The notes: a model not told the origin generated them from the letters alone. Positions 1 through 6,924 are shown, counted from the first letter of the stretch. The stretch is 8,389 nt of DNA from Oscillospiraceae bacterium (GCA_029240015.1 JARBTU010000061.1:1-8389); one strand, 5' to 3'. Numbers and translations: made by a program.

Positions 1-711
1 GGAACCACGATTGACGAAATAAAAGCCTTGGGAGATTGTGCAAAAGTGATTGCACTGGGAGAGTTGACCAGCGAAGAACCTGCCAACGTTTTGGAAAGAA
101 AATGTAAAGTTCCATATACAACATTGCCGTTGCCGATTGGGGTGTCAAACACCGATGCTTATGTTATGGCATTATCTAAGCTTTCCAAACAAGAAGTTCC
201 TTACGAATTGGAGGAAGAACGCGGACAGTTAATAGATATCATGCTTGATGTGAATCAGTATTTATACAATAAGACCGTTGCAATTTTCGGAGATCCGGAT
301 ACGGTGCTTGGATTAACAAGCTTTTGTCTGGAGCTTGGCATGGTTCCGAAATATGCTTTGACAGGGACGCCCGGTGAAGCATTCGTCAAAAAAGCCAACG
401 AACTGTTCACTAAATTTGGCGTGGAAGGCTGTAATGCGAAAGCGTCAGGAGACCTGTTTGAACTGCACCAGTGGATTAAAAACGACAGCGTTGATATCAT
501 GATTGGCGGAACACATGGTAAAACCATTGCCAGAGCGGAGGATATTCCTTTTGTAAGAGCGGGGTTCCCTATCTTGGATCGTTATGCACATTCTTATTCG
601 CCGATTGTCGGATATAAAGGTGCAATAAGATTGATTGAGCTTATTTCAAATGCGTTGATGGATCGTCAGGACAGAGATTGTGCCGAAGAAGATTTCGAGC
701 TAATCATGTAA
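1..711 (+). CDS. nifK: Nitrogenase MoFe protein beta subunit NifK, C-terminal part (5' end outside window)
   Basis: The reading frame is open from base 1 to the TAA at 709-711, giving the last 236 residues; the start lies upstream. NifK pairs with NifD to form the cytoplasmic MoFe protein, which carries the P-cluster and FeMo-cofactor and reduces N2 to ammonia. The fragment shows the late nitrogenase-component fold: a Rossmann-like block (VAIFGDPDTVLGL), then IMIGGTHGKTIARAEDIPFVRAGFPILDR and VGYKGAIRLIE (segments around 490-640), which match the conserved NifK C-terminus. The protein ends in DRQDRDCAEEDFELIM, close to the short clostridial NifK tail as I recall it. P-cluster cysteines would lie in the missing N-terminal half. 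The next gene is nifE, and no delta-subunit gene (anfG/vnfG) follows, which argues against an alternative V- or Fe-only nitrogenase. The family is very sure; the Mo-type assignment rests partly on context. Confidence 0.93.
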   Translation, partial: GTTIDEIKALGDCAKVIALGELTSEEPANVLERKCKVPYTTLPLPIGVSNTDAYVMALSKLSKQEVPYELEEERGQLIDIMLDVNQYLYNKTVAIFGDPDTVLGLTSFCLELGMVPKYALTGTPGEAFVKKANELFTKFGVEGCNAKASGDLFELHQWIKNDSVDIMIGGTHGKTIARAEDIPFVRAGFPILDRYAHSYSPIVGYKGAIRLIELISNALMDRQDRDCAEEDFELIM

Positions 712-748
712 TAACCTAAACAATTCAGTTTTTTGTTATTTTTGGAAT

Positions 749-793
749 ACAGTGTACCGCAAAAGGAAACAGTGCCTTTTGCGGATATACTGT
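749..793 (+). promoter_or_regulatory. Long hairpin in the nifK-nifE spacer (likely RNA stability, processing or attenuation element)
   Basis: An upper stem of 10 perfect pairs (CCGCAAAAGG at 757-766 with CCTTTTGCGG at 775-784) closes an 8-base loop (767-774). A lower stem of 8 pairs (749-756 with 786-793, one G-U) continues below it, with only A785 bulged. It ends 3 bases before the nifE ribosome binding site. A TTTT run (793-796) follows, too short for a convincing intrinsic terminator. The inferred role is protecting the 3' end of an abundant nifHDK message, or reducing read-through into the assembly genes, since structural proteins are needed in larger amounts than NifE/N. The structure is seen directly; the function is inference. 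Confidence 0.7.
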
Positions 794-796
794 TTT

Positions 797-803
797 GAGG
801 GGG
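797..803 (+). promoter_or_regulatory. Ribosome binding site that fixes the nifE start
   Basis: GAGGGGG lies 8 bases before the GTG at 812. An in-frame GTG at 752 would give 20 more residues, but it sits inside the hairpin stem and lacks a comparable site. A second in-frame GTG at 803 overlaps the binding site itself. The start at 812 is therefore preferred. Confidence 0.75.
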
Positions 804-811
804 TGATACAG

Positions 812-2149
812 GTGAAATCAGCAAAGATATTAGAAGAAAGAAAAGGCTCCATATTGATGAAGGATGACGGGTGCTGCAGTGGTGGTGGAATCCATTGCGA
901 TACAGAAAGCGTTTCGGGCGCCGTAAGCCAAAGGGCATGTGTCTATTGCGGAGCAAGGGTTGTTCTTAATCCAATAACAGATGCTTTCCACATCGTTCAC
1001 GGACCGATTGGATGTGCCAGTTATACTTGGGATATCAGAGGAAGTTTATCCAGCGGTTCAGAACTTTATCGAAACAGCTTTTCAACCGATTTGCAGGAAA
1101 AAGATATTGTCTTTGGCGGAGCGGAAAAACTGACAAGAGCAATTGATGAAGTGATGGAAACCTATGCACCCAAACTGATATTTGTTTATGCTACCTGCAT
1201 CGTCGGAGTCATTGGAGACGATGTGGAGGCGGTATGCAGAGCGGCTGAAGCAAAATATCATAACAGGGTCATTCCTGTCAAAGCTCCGGGATTTGCGGGG
1301 CATAAAGCAGTGGGATACCGCTTGGCATGCAACGCATTGATGGAACTGATTACGCCTCACAAGGACATTGCAAAAACAAAAGGAATCAATATTTTAGGAG
1401 ACTTTAACCTTGCAGGCGAAATGTGGATTCTTAAAAATTATTTAAAACAACTTGGCATTCCTGTAGTATCGACCATTACGGGGGATTCATCGTATGAAAC
1501 GCTTATCAAAGCGCCGTCCGCTCAGCTCAATATTGTTCAGTGTGCAGGGTCTATGATGTATCTTGCAAAACGTATGGAAGAAGAAATGGGTATTCCGTTT
1601 ATGAAAGTCAGCTTTTTTGGCATCGACGATACAACGAGTTCATTGGTGCGAGTGGCACAGGCGCTGAATGATGAGGAGTGCATCAAAAAGGCAAAGATAT
1701 TCACCGATGTAAATTCCATGAGAATGAGAAGCTTTTTAGAGAAATACAAACCAAACTTTGAGAACAAAAAAGCAGCTATTTACGTCGGCGGAGGATTTAA
1801 AGCCATCTCGCTGATTCGTCAGTTTAATGAAATGGGAATCGAAACGGTGGTGGTCGGGACACAAACAGGGAAAAAAGATGAGTATGAGGTCATTGAAAGT
1901 CTTGTGAATCCGAACACAGTTATTTTGGATGATGCAAATCCAGCTGAACTTGAAACGTTTATGAAAGAAAAAGGCGCGGATATTTTGGTTGGCGGAGTAA
2001 AAGAAAGACCGCTTGCATACAAACTGGGCATTGCTTTTTGTGATCATAATCATGAAAGAAAGCATGCGCTTGCAGGATACGAAGGGGTCGAAAACTTCAC
2101 TAGAGAAATTAATCTGACGATGAACAGTCCGGTCTGGAGTTTAATTTAA
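812..2149 (+). CDS. nifE: FeMo-cofactor scaffold protein NifE
   Basis: NifE pairs with NifN as the NifEN scaffold, a paralogue of NifDK, on which the NifB product (L-cluster) is matured with molybdenum and homocitrate before transfer to the MoFe protein. From the GTG at 812 it has 445 residues, a normal size for NifE. Visible marks are the Cys-rich DDGCCSGGGIHC (about 18-29), the hallmark SQRACVYCGAR (39-49), VHGPIGCASYTWDIRGS (62-78), FGGAEKL (101-107), ATCIVGVIGDD (127-137), VQCAGSMMYL (242-251) and the C-terminal GGVKERPLAYKLGIAF (394-409). C43, C68 and C129 align with the three NifD P-cluster ligands, which in NifE hold a permanent [4Fe-4S] cluster. C244 aligns with the NifD cysteine that binds FeMo-cofactor. 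It lies between nifK and nifN-B. A strong hairpin and ribosome binding site precede it, so its expression may be set apart from nifK. Confidence 0.96.
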   Translation: MKSAKILEERKGSILMKDDGCCSGGGIHCDTESVSGAVSQRACVYCGARVVLNPITDAFHIVHGPIGCASYTWDIRGSLSSGSELYRNSFSTDLQEKDIVFGGAEKLTRAIDEVMETYAPKLIFVYATCIVGVIGDDVEAVCRAAEAKYHNRVIPVKAPGFAGHKAVGYRLACNALMELITPHKDIAKTKGINILGDFNLAGEMWILKNYLKQLGIPVVSTITGDSSYETLIKAPSAQLNIVQCAGSMMYLAKRMEEEMGIPFMKVSFFGIDDTTSSLVRVAQALNDEECIKKAKIFTDVNSMRMRSFLEKYKPNFENKKAAIYVGGGFKAISLIRQFNEMGIETVVVGTQTGKKDEYEVIESLVNPNTVILDDANPAELETFMKEKGADILVGGVKERPLAYKLGIAFCDHNHERKHALAGYEGVENFTREINLTMNSPVWSLI

Positions 2150-2150
2150 G

Positions 2151-2167
2151 AAAAAACTCAGTTTTTT
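2151..2167 (+). repeat. A/T inverted repeat in the nifE-nifN-B spacer
   Basis: AAAAAACT and AGTTTTTT are perfect inverted copies around a central C, directly after the nifE stop codon. As RNA this gives a weak A-U hairpin (about 6 pairs with a 5-base loop) with no GC core, so it is unlikely to be an efficient terminator. The nifN-B ribosome binding site AAGGAG (2174-2179) follows. TCAGTTTTTT also occurs after the nifK stop (725-734). Confidence 0.4.
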
Positions 2168-2188
2168 ACATATAAGGAGAGTGGTTGT

Positions 2189-4807
2189 ATGAGCAAAAAC
2201 TTGGTGAATTTAAACGTCAATCCATGTAAAATGTGCATGCCCATGGGAGCGGTCAATGCGTTTTACGGAGTTAAAAAATGCATGACAATTCTTCATGGTT
2301 CACAAGGATGCAGTACATATATCAGACGTCATATGGCCACACATTATAATGAACCTGTCGATATTGCATCGTCTTCTTTAACCGAGCACGGCACAGTGTT
2401 TGGCGGAGCGGAAAACCTAAAAAAAGGACTCAAAAACCTGATTGAACTTTATCAGCCGGAGGTAATAGGCGTTGCAACAACCTGTCTTGCGGAGACGATT
2501 GGAGAAGATGTAAAAGCAATTATCAAAGATTTTTATGCGGAGAATCCTGATGCAGATGTAAAAATCATTTATGTCGAGTCCGCAGGCTATTCGGGAACAC
2601 AATATGAAGGTTTTTTTAAGGCTCTGTATGCAATCGTTTCAAATATGGAAATGGACACAACACCCAATAATAAAGTAAATATTATTACAGGAATGATAAC
2701 TCCGGCAGACACAAGATATTTAAAACAGCTTTTGGACCAACTGGGTGTTGATTATATTTTATTGCCAGACCTATCCGATAATCTGGACGGCGTTCATGTG
2801 GAAAAATATGATCGGTTGCCGAGTGGGGGAACCGATTTGAGCGACATTGCCAAAATGGCAGGGGCAAGAGTGACGATTGAGCTCAGTGAATTCACTGAAG
2901 AATCGGTTTCGCCGGCAGAATATCTGAAAGAGACTTATGGCGTTCCCGTTGTTCGGTTAAATCCGCCGATAGGATTGCGTGACACAGATAAATTCTTAAC
3001 GGTCTTGGAATCATACGGAGCAATTATTCCCGAGGAAATAAAGAAAGAACGCGGACGATATCTGGATGCAATGGTGGATTCTCACAAATATAACGCGAGC
3101 GGGAGAGCAACCATTTTTGGAGAGCCGGATTTTGTTCATTCTATGACAAGGCTTTGTTGTGAAAACGGCATCATGCCTGTGGTTGTGGCAACAGGTTCAA
3201 AATGTGCATCTTTAAAATCAAAGCTTACAGACGAGATTGCAAAAGTAGGGAAAACATTGTTTATCACTAAGTTTGATATTTTGGATTTTACCGATTTTGA
3301 CATGATAGAAAGTCTTACAAAGGAAAACAACGCAAACATGATGTTGGGCAGTTCCGACGGGCGGAGAATTGAAGAGCGAATTGGAGTACCGTTGATTCGA
3401 TTCGGGTTCCCAGTCCATGATCGGATTGGTGGGCAAAGGCTTAGATGTTTTGGATACAGTGGTTCATTATTGCTTTTGGATCAAATCACTAATTTGCTGC
3501 TGGCAAAAGTGGAAAGCAGTTACAGAGAAGAGCTGTTTGACAAATATTACAGAGAGGAAAAGCAAGAGAAGGATACCGTTGCTGAAAAGACAAAAGTTAT
3601 GAAATCAATTGAAGAAAAAACAAAAACCCATCCTTGTTATAATTGCGGAGCAGGGAAATACGGAAGAATGCATTTGCCCGTTGCGCCCAAATGTAATATA
3701 AGCTGTAACTATTGCGTGCGTAAATATGATTGCCCGAACGAAAGCCGTCCAGGGGTAACGACCGAAGTTCTTACGCCTGAAGAAGCATTCAAAAAATATG
3801 CGGTTGTTAAAGAAAAAATGGATAATCTTACAGTGGTTGGTATCGCAGGTCCCGGAGACAGTCTTGCAGACTTTAAAAACACCGAAAAGACATTACAGCT
3901 TATCAGAGAATATGACCCCAATGTTACCTTCTGCCTTTCAACCAATGGGCTTATGCTTCCCGTTTATGCATCAGACTTAGTCAAATTGGGCGTGAGCCAT
4001 GTGACCATTACCATCAATGCAATTGACCCTAAAATAGGCGCACAGATTTATAAATATGTGGACTATATGGGAACTCGTTATACAGGCGAAGCAGGCGCGT
4101 CCATCCTCATGGCGAACCAGCTCGCAGGGTTAAAATATTTGACGGAAAACGGCATTATTTGCAAAATAAATATGGTAATGTTAAAAGGCGTAAATGATCA
4201 TCACATTGTGGAAGTTGTAAAGAAAGTCAAGGAGCTGGGTGCTGAAATTACAAACATCATGCAGCTAATTCCTGTTGAGGGAAGTGTTTTTGAAAACATG
4301 CCGCTGGTCAGCAACAAAGAGCTGATGAATCTCAGAAAAGAATGCGGCGTACATATGAAGCAGATGTATCACTGCAAACAATGCAGAGCTGATGCAATCG
4401 GTACGCTGGACAAAGATCAGTCTATTCAATTTAGAGGATGCGGCTCTGATGCTAAGGCGGAACAGAAAAAACCTGTTTCAAAAGTGGCGGTTGCGACCAA
4501 AAGCGGCGTGATTGTGGATCAGCACTTTGGTCATGCGGAAGAGTTTTATATTTATGAAAGCGATGGCAAAGAGGTTAAATTTATAGAAACAAGAAATGTG
4601 GACAAATATTGTTCCGGTATTGAGGAATGCGGCGAAAAAGAAAATAAAATAGAGAACATATTGACAACGGTAAGTGATTGCCAAATCGTTATGGCATTAA
4701 GAATTGGAACTTCTCCATCGACCAAGCTGGCTCAGAAAGGGATTAAAGTAATCACGACCTATGATTTGATTGAAAATGCGGTAAAAACAGCAGCAAGATC
4801 AGTATAA
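2189..4807 (+). CDS. nifN-B: NifN-NifB fusion with C-terminal NifX-like domain (scaffold subunit plus radical SAM NifB-co synthase)
   Basis: The protein has 872 residues in three parts. Residues 1 to about 445 are NifN, the NifE partner, with CMPMGA (16-21), HGSQGC (36-41), FGGAENL (71-77) and TTCLAE (97-102). A charged Lys/Glu linker covers about 446-478. Residues 480 to about 750 are NifB, the radical SAM enzyme that joins two [4Fe-4S] clusters and inserts a carbide and a sulfur to make the 8Fe core of FeMo-cofactor. NifB marks are HPCY (481-484), the SAM-cluster CxxxCxxC (C502, C506, C509), NESRPG (517-522), AGPGDSLAD (553-561), STNG (584-587) and CKQCRADA (729-736), whose cysteines match cluster-binding positions of the family. 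Residues about 765-872 are a NifX/NafY-like cofactor-binding domain with DQHFGHAEEF (777-786). The start is set by AAGGAG 9 bases before ATG. Such fusions are known in clostridia; joining the producer to the scaffold may help hand over the precursor. Odd points: NifN keeps three P-cluster-type cysteines, and the usual AH/AHH after HPC reads AG. Confidence 0.96.
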   Translation: MSKNLVNLNVNPCKMCMPMGAVNAFYGVKKCMTILHGSQGCSTYIRRHMATHYNEPVDIASSSLTEHGTVFGGAENLKKGLKNLIELYQPEVIGVATTCLAETIGEDVKAIIKDFYAENPDADVKIIYVESAGYSGTQYEGFFKALYAIVSNMEMDTTPNNKVNIITGMITPADTRYLKQLLDQLGVDYILLPDLSDNLDGVHVEKYDRLPSGGTDLSDIAKMAGARVTIELSEFTEESVSPAEYLKETYGVPVVRLNPPIGLRDTDKFLTVLESYGAIIPEEIKKERGRYLDAMVDSHKYNASGRATIFGEPDFVHSMTRLCCENGIMPVVVATGSKCASLKSKLTDEIAKVGKTLFITKFDILDFTDFDMIESLTKENNANMMLGSSDGRRIEERIGVPLIRFGFPVHDRIGGQRLRCFGYSGSLLLLDQITNLLLAKVESSYREELFDKYYREEKQEKDTVAEKTKVMKSIEEKTKTHPCYNCGAGKYGRMHLPVAPKCNISCNYCVRKYDCPNESRPGVTTEVLTPEEAFKKYAVVKEKMDNLTVVGIAGPGDSLADFKNTEKTLQLIREYDPNVTFCLSTNGLMLPVYASDLVKLGVSHVTITINAIDPKIGAQIYKYVDYMGTRYTGEAGASILMANQLAGLKYLTENGIICKINMVMLKGVNDHHIVEVVKKVKELGAEITNIMQLIPVEGSVFENMPLVSNKELMNLRKECGVHMKQMYHCKQCRADAIGTLDKDQSIQFRGCGSDAKAEQKKPVSKVAVATKSGVIVDQHFGHAEEFYIYESDGKEVKFIETRNVDKYCSGIEECGEKENKIENILTTVSDCQIVMALRIGTSPSTKLAQKGIKVITTYDLIENAVKTAARSV

Positions 4808-4822
4808 CAGGAGGAATTTAAA

Positions 4823-5131
4823 ATGGTATCACCAAATTATCATATTTTTGTCTGTACAAGTTGCAGGCTCAACGGAACCAAAAAAGGTTTTTGCGATTCC
4901 AAAGGTTCCACCCAACTGATAGAACGGTTTATGGAAGAAATCGAAGACAGAGATTTATCGGGAGAGGTCATGCTCACAAACACAGGGTGCTTCGGAATTT
5001 GTGACAAAGGACCGATTGTTGTGGTTTATCCCGAAGGTACATGGTATGGAAACGTCACCGAAGATGATGTGGAAACCATCATGGAACAGCATATTGTAGG
5101 AGGCGAAAAAGTAACAGAGTTGTTGATTTAA
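4823..5131 (+). CDS. Thioredoxin-fold [2Fe-2S] ferredoxin of the nif operon
   Basis: The 102-residue cytoplasmic protein carries cysteines at 11, 14, 24, 56 and 60. In the C. pasteurianum 2Fe ferredoxin family, C11, C24, C56 and C60 bind the [2Fe-2S] cluster and C14 is an extra cysteine; all five are at the same numbers here. HIFVCTSC (7-14), NTGCFGIC (53-60) and GPIVVVYPEG (63-72) are family marks, and the length equals that of the clostridial protein as I recall it. That protein has been reported to interact with the nitrogenase MoFe protein, and the position of this gene between nifN-B and nifV supports a nitrogenase-linked role. AGGAGG lies 8 bases before ATG, and only 15 bases separate it from nifN-B, so it should share the transcript. 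Its exact electron partner is not settled by the sequence. The fold and cluster type are near certain. Confidence 0.93.
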   Translation: MVSPNYHIFVCTSCRLNGTKKGFCDSKGSTQLIERFMEEIEDRDLSGEVMLTNTGCFGICDKGPIVVVYPEGTWYGNVTEDDVETIMEQHIVGGEKVTELLI

Positions 5132-5149
5132 TCAGAGGGAGTTGGTTAG

Positions 5150-6115
5150 ATGATCAGAATAACAGACGTCACGCTCACTACACTGGACCTTTATGACGCA
5201 AAGCCGGAACTGCTTAGAAAAATGTGTGAGCACCTTCTGGAAGCGGAAGTCGATTTTATCGAACTGTCTGTTCCTGTTTATTTAAAAACTGGGCCTCTTC
5301 CCAGGGGCGGAAAATATATTTTAAGAATCAATGACCCGTTGGAAGCGATTAATTATCTTGAATTTAACAATTTTATCTGCCGCCACAACGGATATGACCG
5401 TTCTCCCAGCATCATTAATGAAATCCAAGTAAACGATATGCGTGAAATCAACTCCTTAACCCAATTTAGTAAGCTGGAGAATGTGAGGCTGACAGGTCTT
5501 GATGATATTCTAAACCATGATTATATTTCTTTATTCGAACGCATCACAAAAAATATTTCAGGAAGGATTGAGCTTTGTCCTGAAAATCGTTATTACAGTG
5601 CAACCGGTATTGCCGTTGAATGGATTTTGAACGGCGGAACAGATATTGTTGCAAGCTTTGTGGGTTCAGGCGGGTTTGCTCCTCTTGAAGAAGTTCTTTT
5701 GGCACTTCGTATCTGTAAGCGGCACAAACCCAATCTGGACTTGTCGGTTCTGCAGGAACTTAAAGAGTTATATGTCGAAATCACGGGAAAAGAAATTTAC
5801 AGCCACAAAGCGGTAATCGGGGAAGATATCTTTGACATGGAGGCTGGGATTCATGTCAATGGAATTGCAAAAAGCCCTAAGATGTACGAACCATATGAGC
5901 CTGAGATTGTGGGGAACAGCAGAAAACTTATCATCGGAAAGCACTCCGGAACCAGCGCAATTGTTTTTAAGTGCAGGGAACTGGGATTAAAACTGCCGAA
6001 AGGGTTAGAAAGAAAGCTTTTGATAATGGTTCAGCGGTATAGTATCAAAAAGCAGGCAAGCTTAAACGACGAAGAGTTTAGAATGATTTATTGTAAACTG
6101 ATGGAGGATGTGTGA
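5150..6115 (+). CDS. nifV-omega: Homocitrate synthase omega subunit NifV-omega (C-terminal lid on a degenerate barrel)
   Basis: This is half of a two-part homocitrate synthase; together with NifV-alpha it should condense acetyl-CoA with 2-oxoglutarate to homocitrate, the organic ligand of FeMo-cofactor. The 321-residue protein has the C-terminal HMGL/homocitrate-synthase motifs EAGIHVNGI (231-239) and GKHSG (263-267), which NifV-alpha lacks. Its first roughly 190 residues look like a worn-out TIM barrel: DVTLTTLDLY (6-15) stands where DTTLRDGEQ would be, and LCPENRYYSATG (142-153) replaces the metal-binding HTHNDLG. It is therefore probably not catalytic alone and supplies the lid and accessory domain. 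C. pasteurianum has the same omega/alpha pair, reported to act as one enzyme. GAGGGAG lies 8 bases before ATG. The stop overlaps the next start, which suggests coupled translation and equal amounts. The pairing is inferred from order and family. Confidence 0.92.
   Translation: MIRITDVTLTTLDLYDAKPELLRKMCEHLLEAEVDFIELSVPVYLKTGPLPRGGKYILRINDPLEAINYLEFNNFICRHNGYDRSPSIINEIQVNDMREINSLTQFSKLENVRLTGLDDILNHDYISLFERITKNISGRIELCPENRYYSATGIAVEWILNGGTDIVASFVGSGGFAPLEEVLLALRICKRHKPNLDLSVLQELKELYVEITGKEIYSHKAVIGEDIFDMEAGIHVNGIAKSPKMYEPYEPEIVGNSRKLIIGKHSGTSAIVFKCRELGLKLPKGLERKLLIMVQRYSIKKQASLNDEEFRMIYCKLMEDV
6103..6107 (+). promoter_or_regulatory. Ribosome binding site that fixes the nifV-alpha start
   Basis: GGAGG within the end of nifV-omega lies 7 bases before the ATG at 6115, but only 4 before an in-frame GTG at 6112. 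The ATG is therefore the better start, and it overlaps the nifV-omega stop by one base (TGATG). Confidence 0.75.
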
Positions 6116-6924
6116 TGAAAAGTCAGAAGTTTATTATAGATACCACTCTGCGGGACGGAGAGCAAAGCCCGGGTCTTGCGTTTAACAAGGAACAGAAAGT
6201 ATTGCTGGCGGGAATGCTTGACCAAATTGGAGTTTATCAGATAGAAGCAGGGATTCCCGCTTTGGGCAAGTATGAAAAAAATACGCTTTGTGAGATAATG
6301 GCCCAAAAGAAAAAGTCGCTGATATCCGTGTGGAACAGGGCAAACTTAAACGATATCAAACATTCCATGGAGTGTAATCCCGATATCATACACATCAGTA
6401 TTCCTGTTTCCTATGTTCAGATTTACAAAAAGCTGAACAAAAATAAAACATGGATTTTTAAGGAAATGGCGAAATGTGTTTGTGCTGCAAAAGAACAGGG
6501 ATATGAGGTCACATTGGGATTTGAGGATGCGTCAAGAGCGGATGTTTCTTTTCTGATGCCGCTTGCATTGCAAGCGAAAGAGCTGGGAGTAAAGAGGATT
6601 CGCTTTGCAGATACAGTAGGAGTTCTCACACCTACAAGATGTTATGAGTTGGTCAACGAGTTCGTTAAATATACAGGTGTCGAAGTCGAAATACATACGC
6701 ACAATGATTTGGGAATGGCGGTTCCGAATGCGGTGCAAGCTGCAAAGGCAGGGGCAGATTATATTGATACCACCATCTTGGGAATAGGAGAAAGAGCAGG
6801 CAACTGTGATTTTCAAAAGCTTATTTATGCAGCCGAAAGGATATTCAATTTAAATATTTCTCACTATACTTCTTTGACAGTGGAAGAGCGGGCGAGGCGT
6901 ATTATTGAGTACAAAAAACTGTAA
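6115..6924 (+). CDS. nifV-alpha: Homocitrate synthase alpha subunit NifV-alpha (catalytic TIM barrel)
   Basis: This 269-residue protein is the catalytic half of the homocitrate synthase. It carries the full active-site set of the HMGL-like family: DTTLRDGEQ (9-17, metal aspartate and catalytic arginine), EAGIPA (44-49), LGFEDASR (134-141), RFADTVG (163-169), the metal-binding HTHNDLGMA (194-202) and GIGERAGN (223-230). It stops soon after the barrel (EERARRIIEYKKL), so it lacks the C-terminal HVNGI and GKHSG regions of full-length NifV, which is usually about 380 residues; those are in the preceding gene. It is a genuine split rather than a recent frameshift, because the upstream gene carries its own barrel-like N-terminal region. 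The one-base overlap (TGATG) suggests translational coupling. Related 2-isopropylmalate or citramalate synthases are possible by motif alone, but the nif setting and the omega partner favour homocitrate synthase. Confidence 0.94.
   Translation: MKSQKFIIDTTLRDGEQSPGLAFNKEQKVLLAGMLDQIGVYQIEAGIPALGKYEKNTLCEIMAQKKKSLISVWNRANLNDIKHSMECNPDIIHISIPVSYVQIYKKLNKNKTWIFKEMAKCVCAAKEQGYEVTLGFEDASRADVSFLMPLALQAKELGVKRIRFADTVGVLTPTRCYELVNEFVKYTGVEVEIHTHNDLGMAVPNAVQAAKAGADYIDTTILGIGERAGNCDFQKLIYAAERIFNLNISHYTSLTVEERARRIIEYKKL

Noticed and set aside
1..711. Reading the first gene as vnfK or anfK of an alternative nitrogenase
   Set aside because: The DRQDRD-type tail is shared among these families, but no delta-subunit gene follows, and nifE, nifN-B, nifV and molybdate transport genes do.
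752..811. A 20-residue N-terminal extension of NifE from the GTG at 752
   Set aside because: The GTG sits in the stem of the long hairpin with no ribosome binding site, and the extra residues (MYRKRKQCLL...) do not resemble NifE. The GTG at 812 has GAGGGGG at the right distance.
666..956. A 96-codon minus-strand open frame across the nifK-nifE spacer
   Set aside because: It overlaps the ends of two conserved genes, has low-complexity Ser/Leu/Arg text and no family resemblance. It is a shadow of the + strand coding.
1736..2065. A 109-codon minus-strand open frame inside nifE
   Set aside because: It lies wholly antisense to the conserved NifE C-terminus and shows no recognisable domain or ribosome binding site context.
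1112..2415. A 17-base identical string (TTTGGCGGAGCGGAAAA) at 1112-1128 and 2399-2415
   Set aside because: It encodes the FGGAE motif shared by the paralogues NifE and NifN, so it reflects common descent and not a mobile or regulatory repeat.
6112..6114. GTG at 6112 as the start of nifV-alpha
   Set aside because: It is only 4 bases from GGAGG, whereas the ATG at 6115 is 7 bases away and gives the common TGATG stop-start overlap.
5150..6924. A frameshift or assembly error splitting one nifV gene
   Set aside because: Both genes have their own ribosome binding sites and each carries barrel-like sequence, and the order C-terminal part first, N-terminal part second cannot arise from a frameshift. 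It matches the known clostridial omega/alpha pair.
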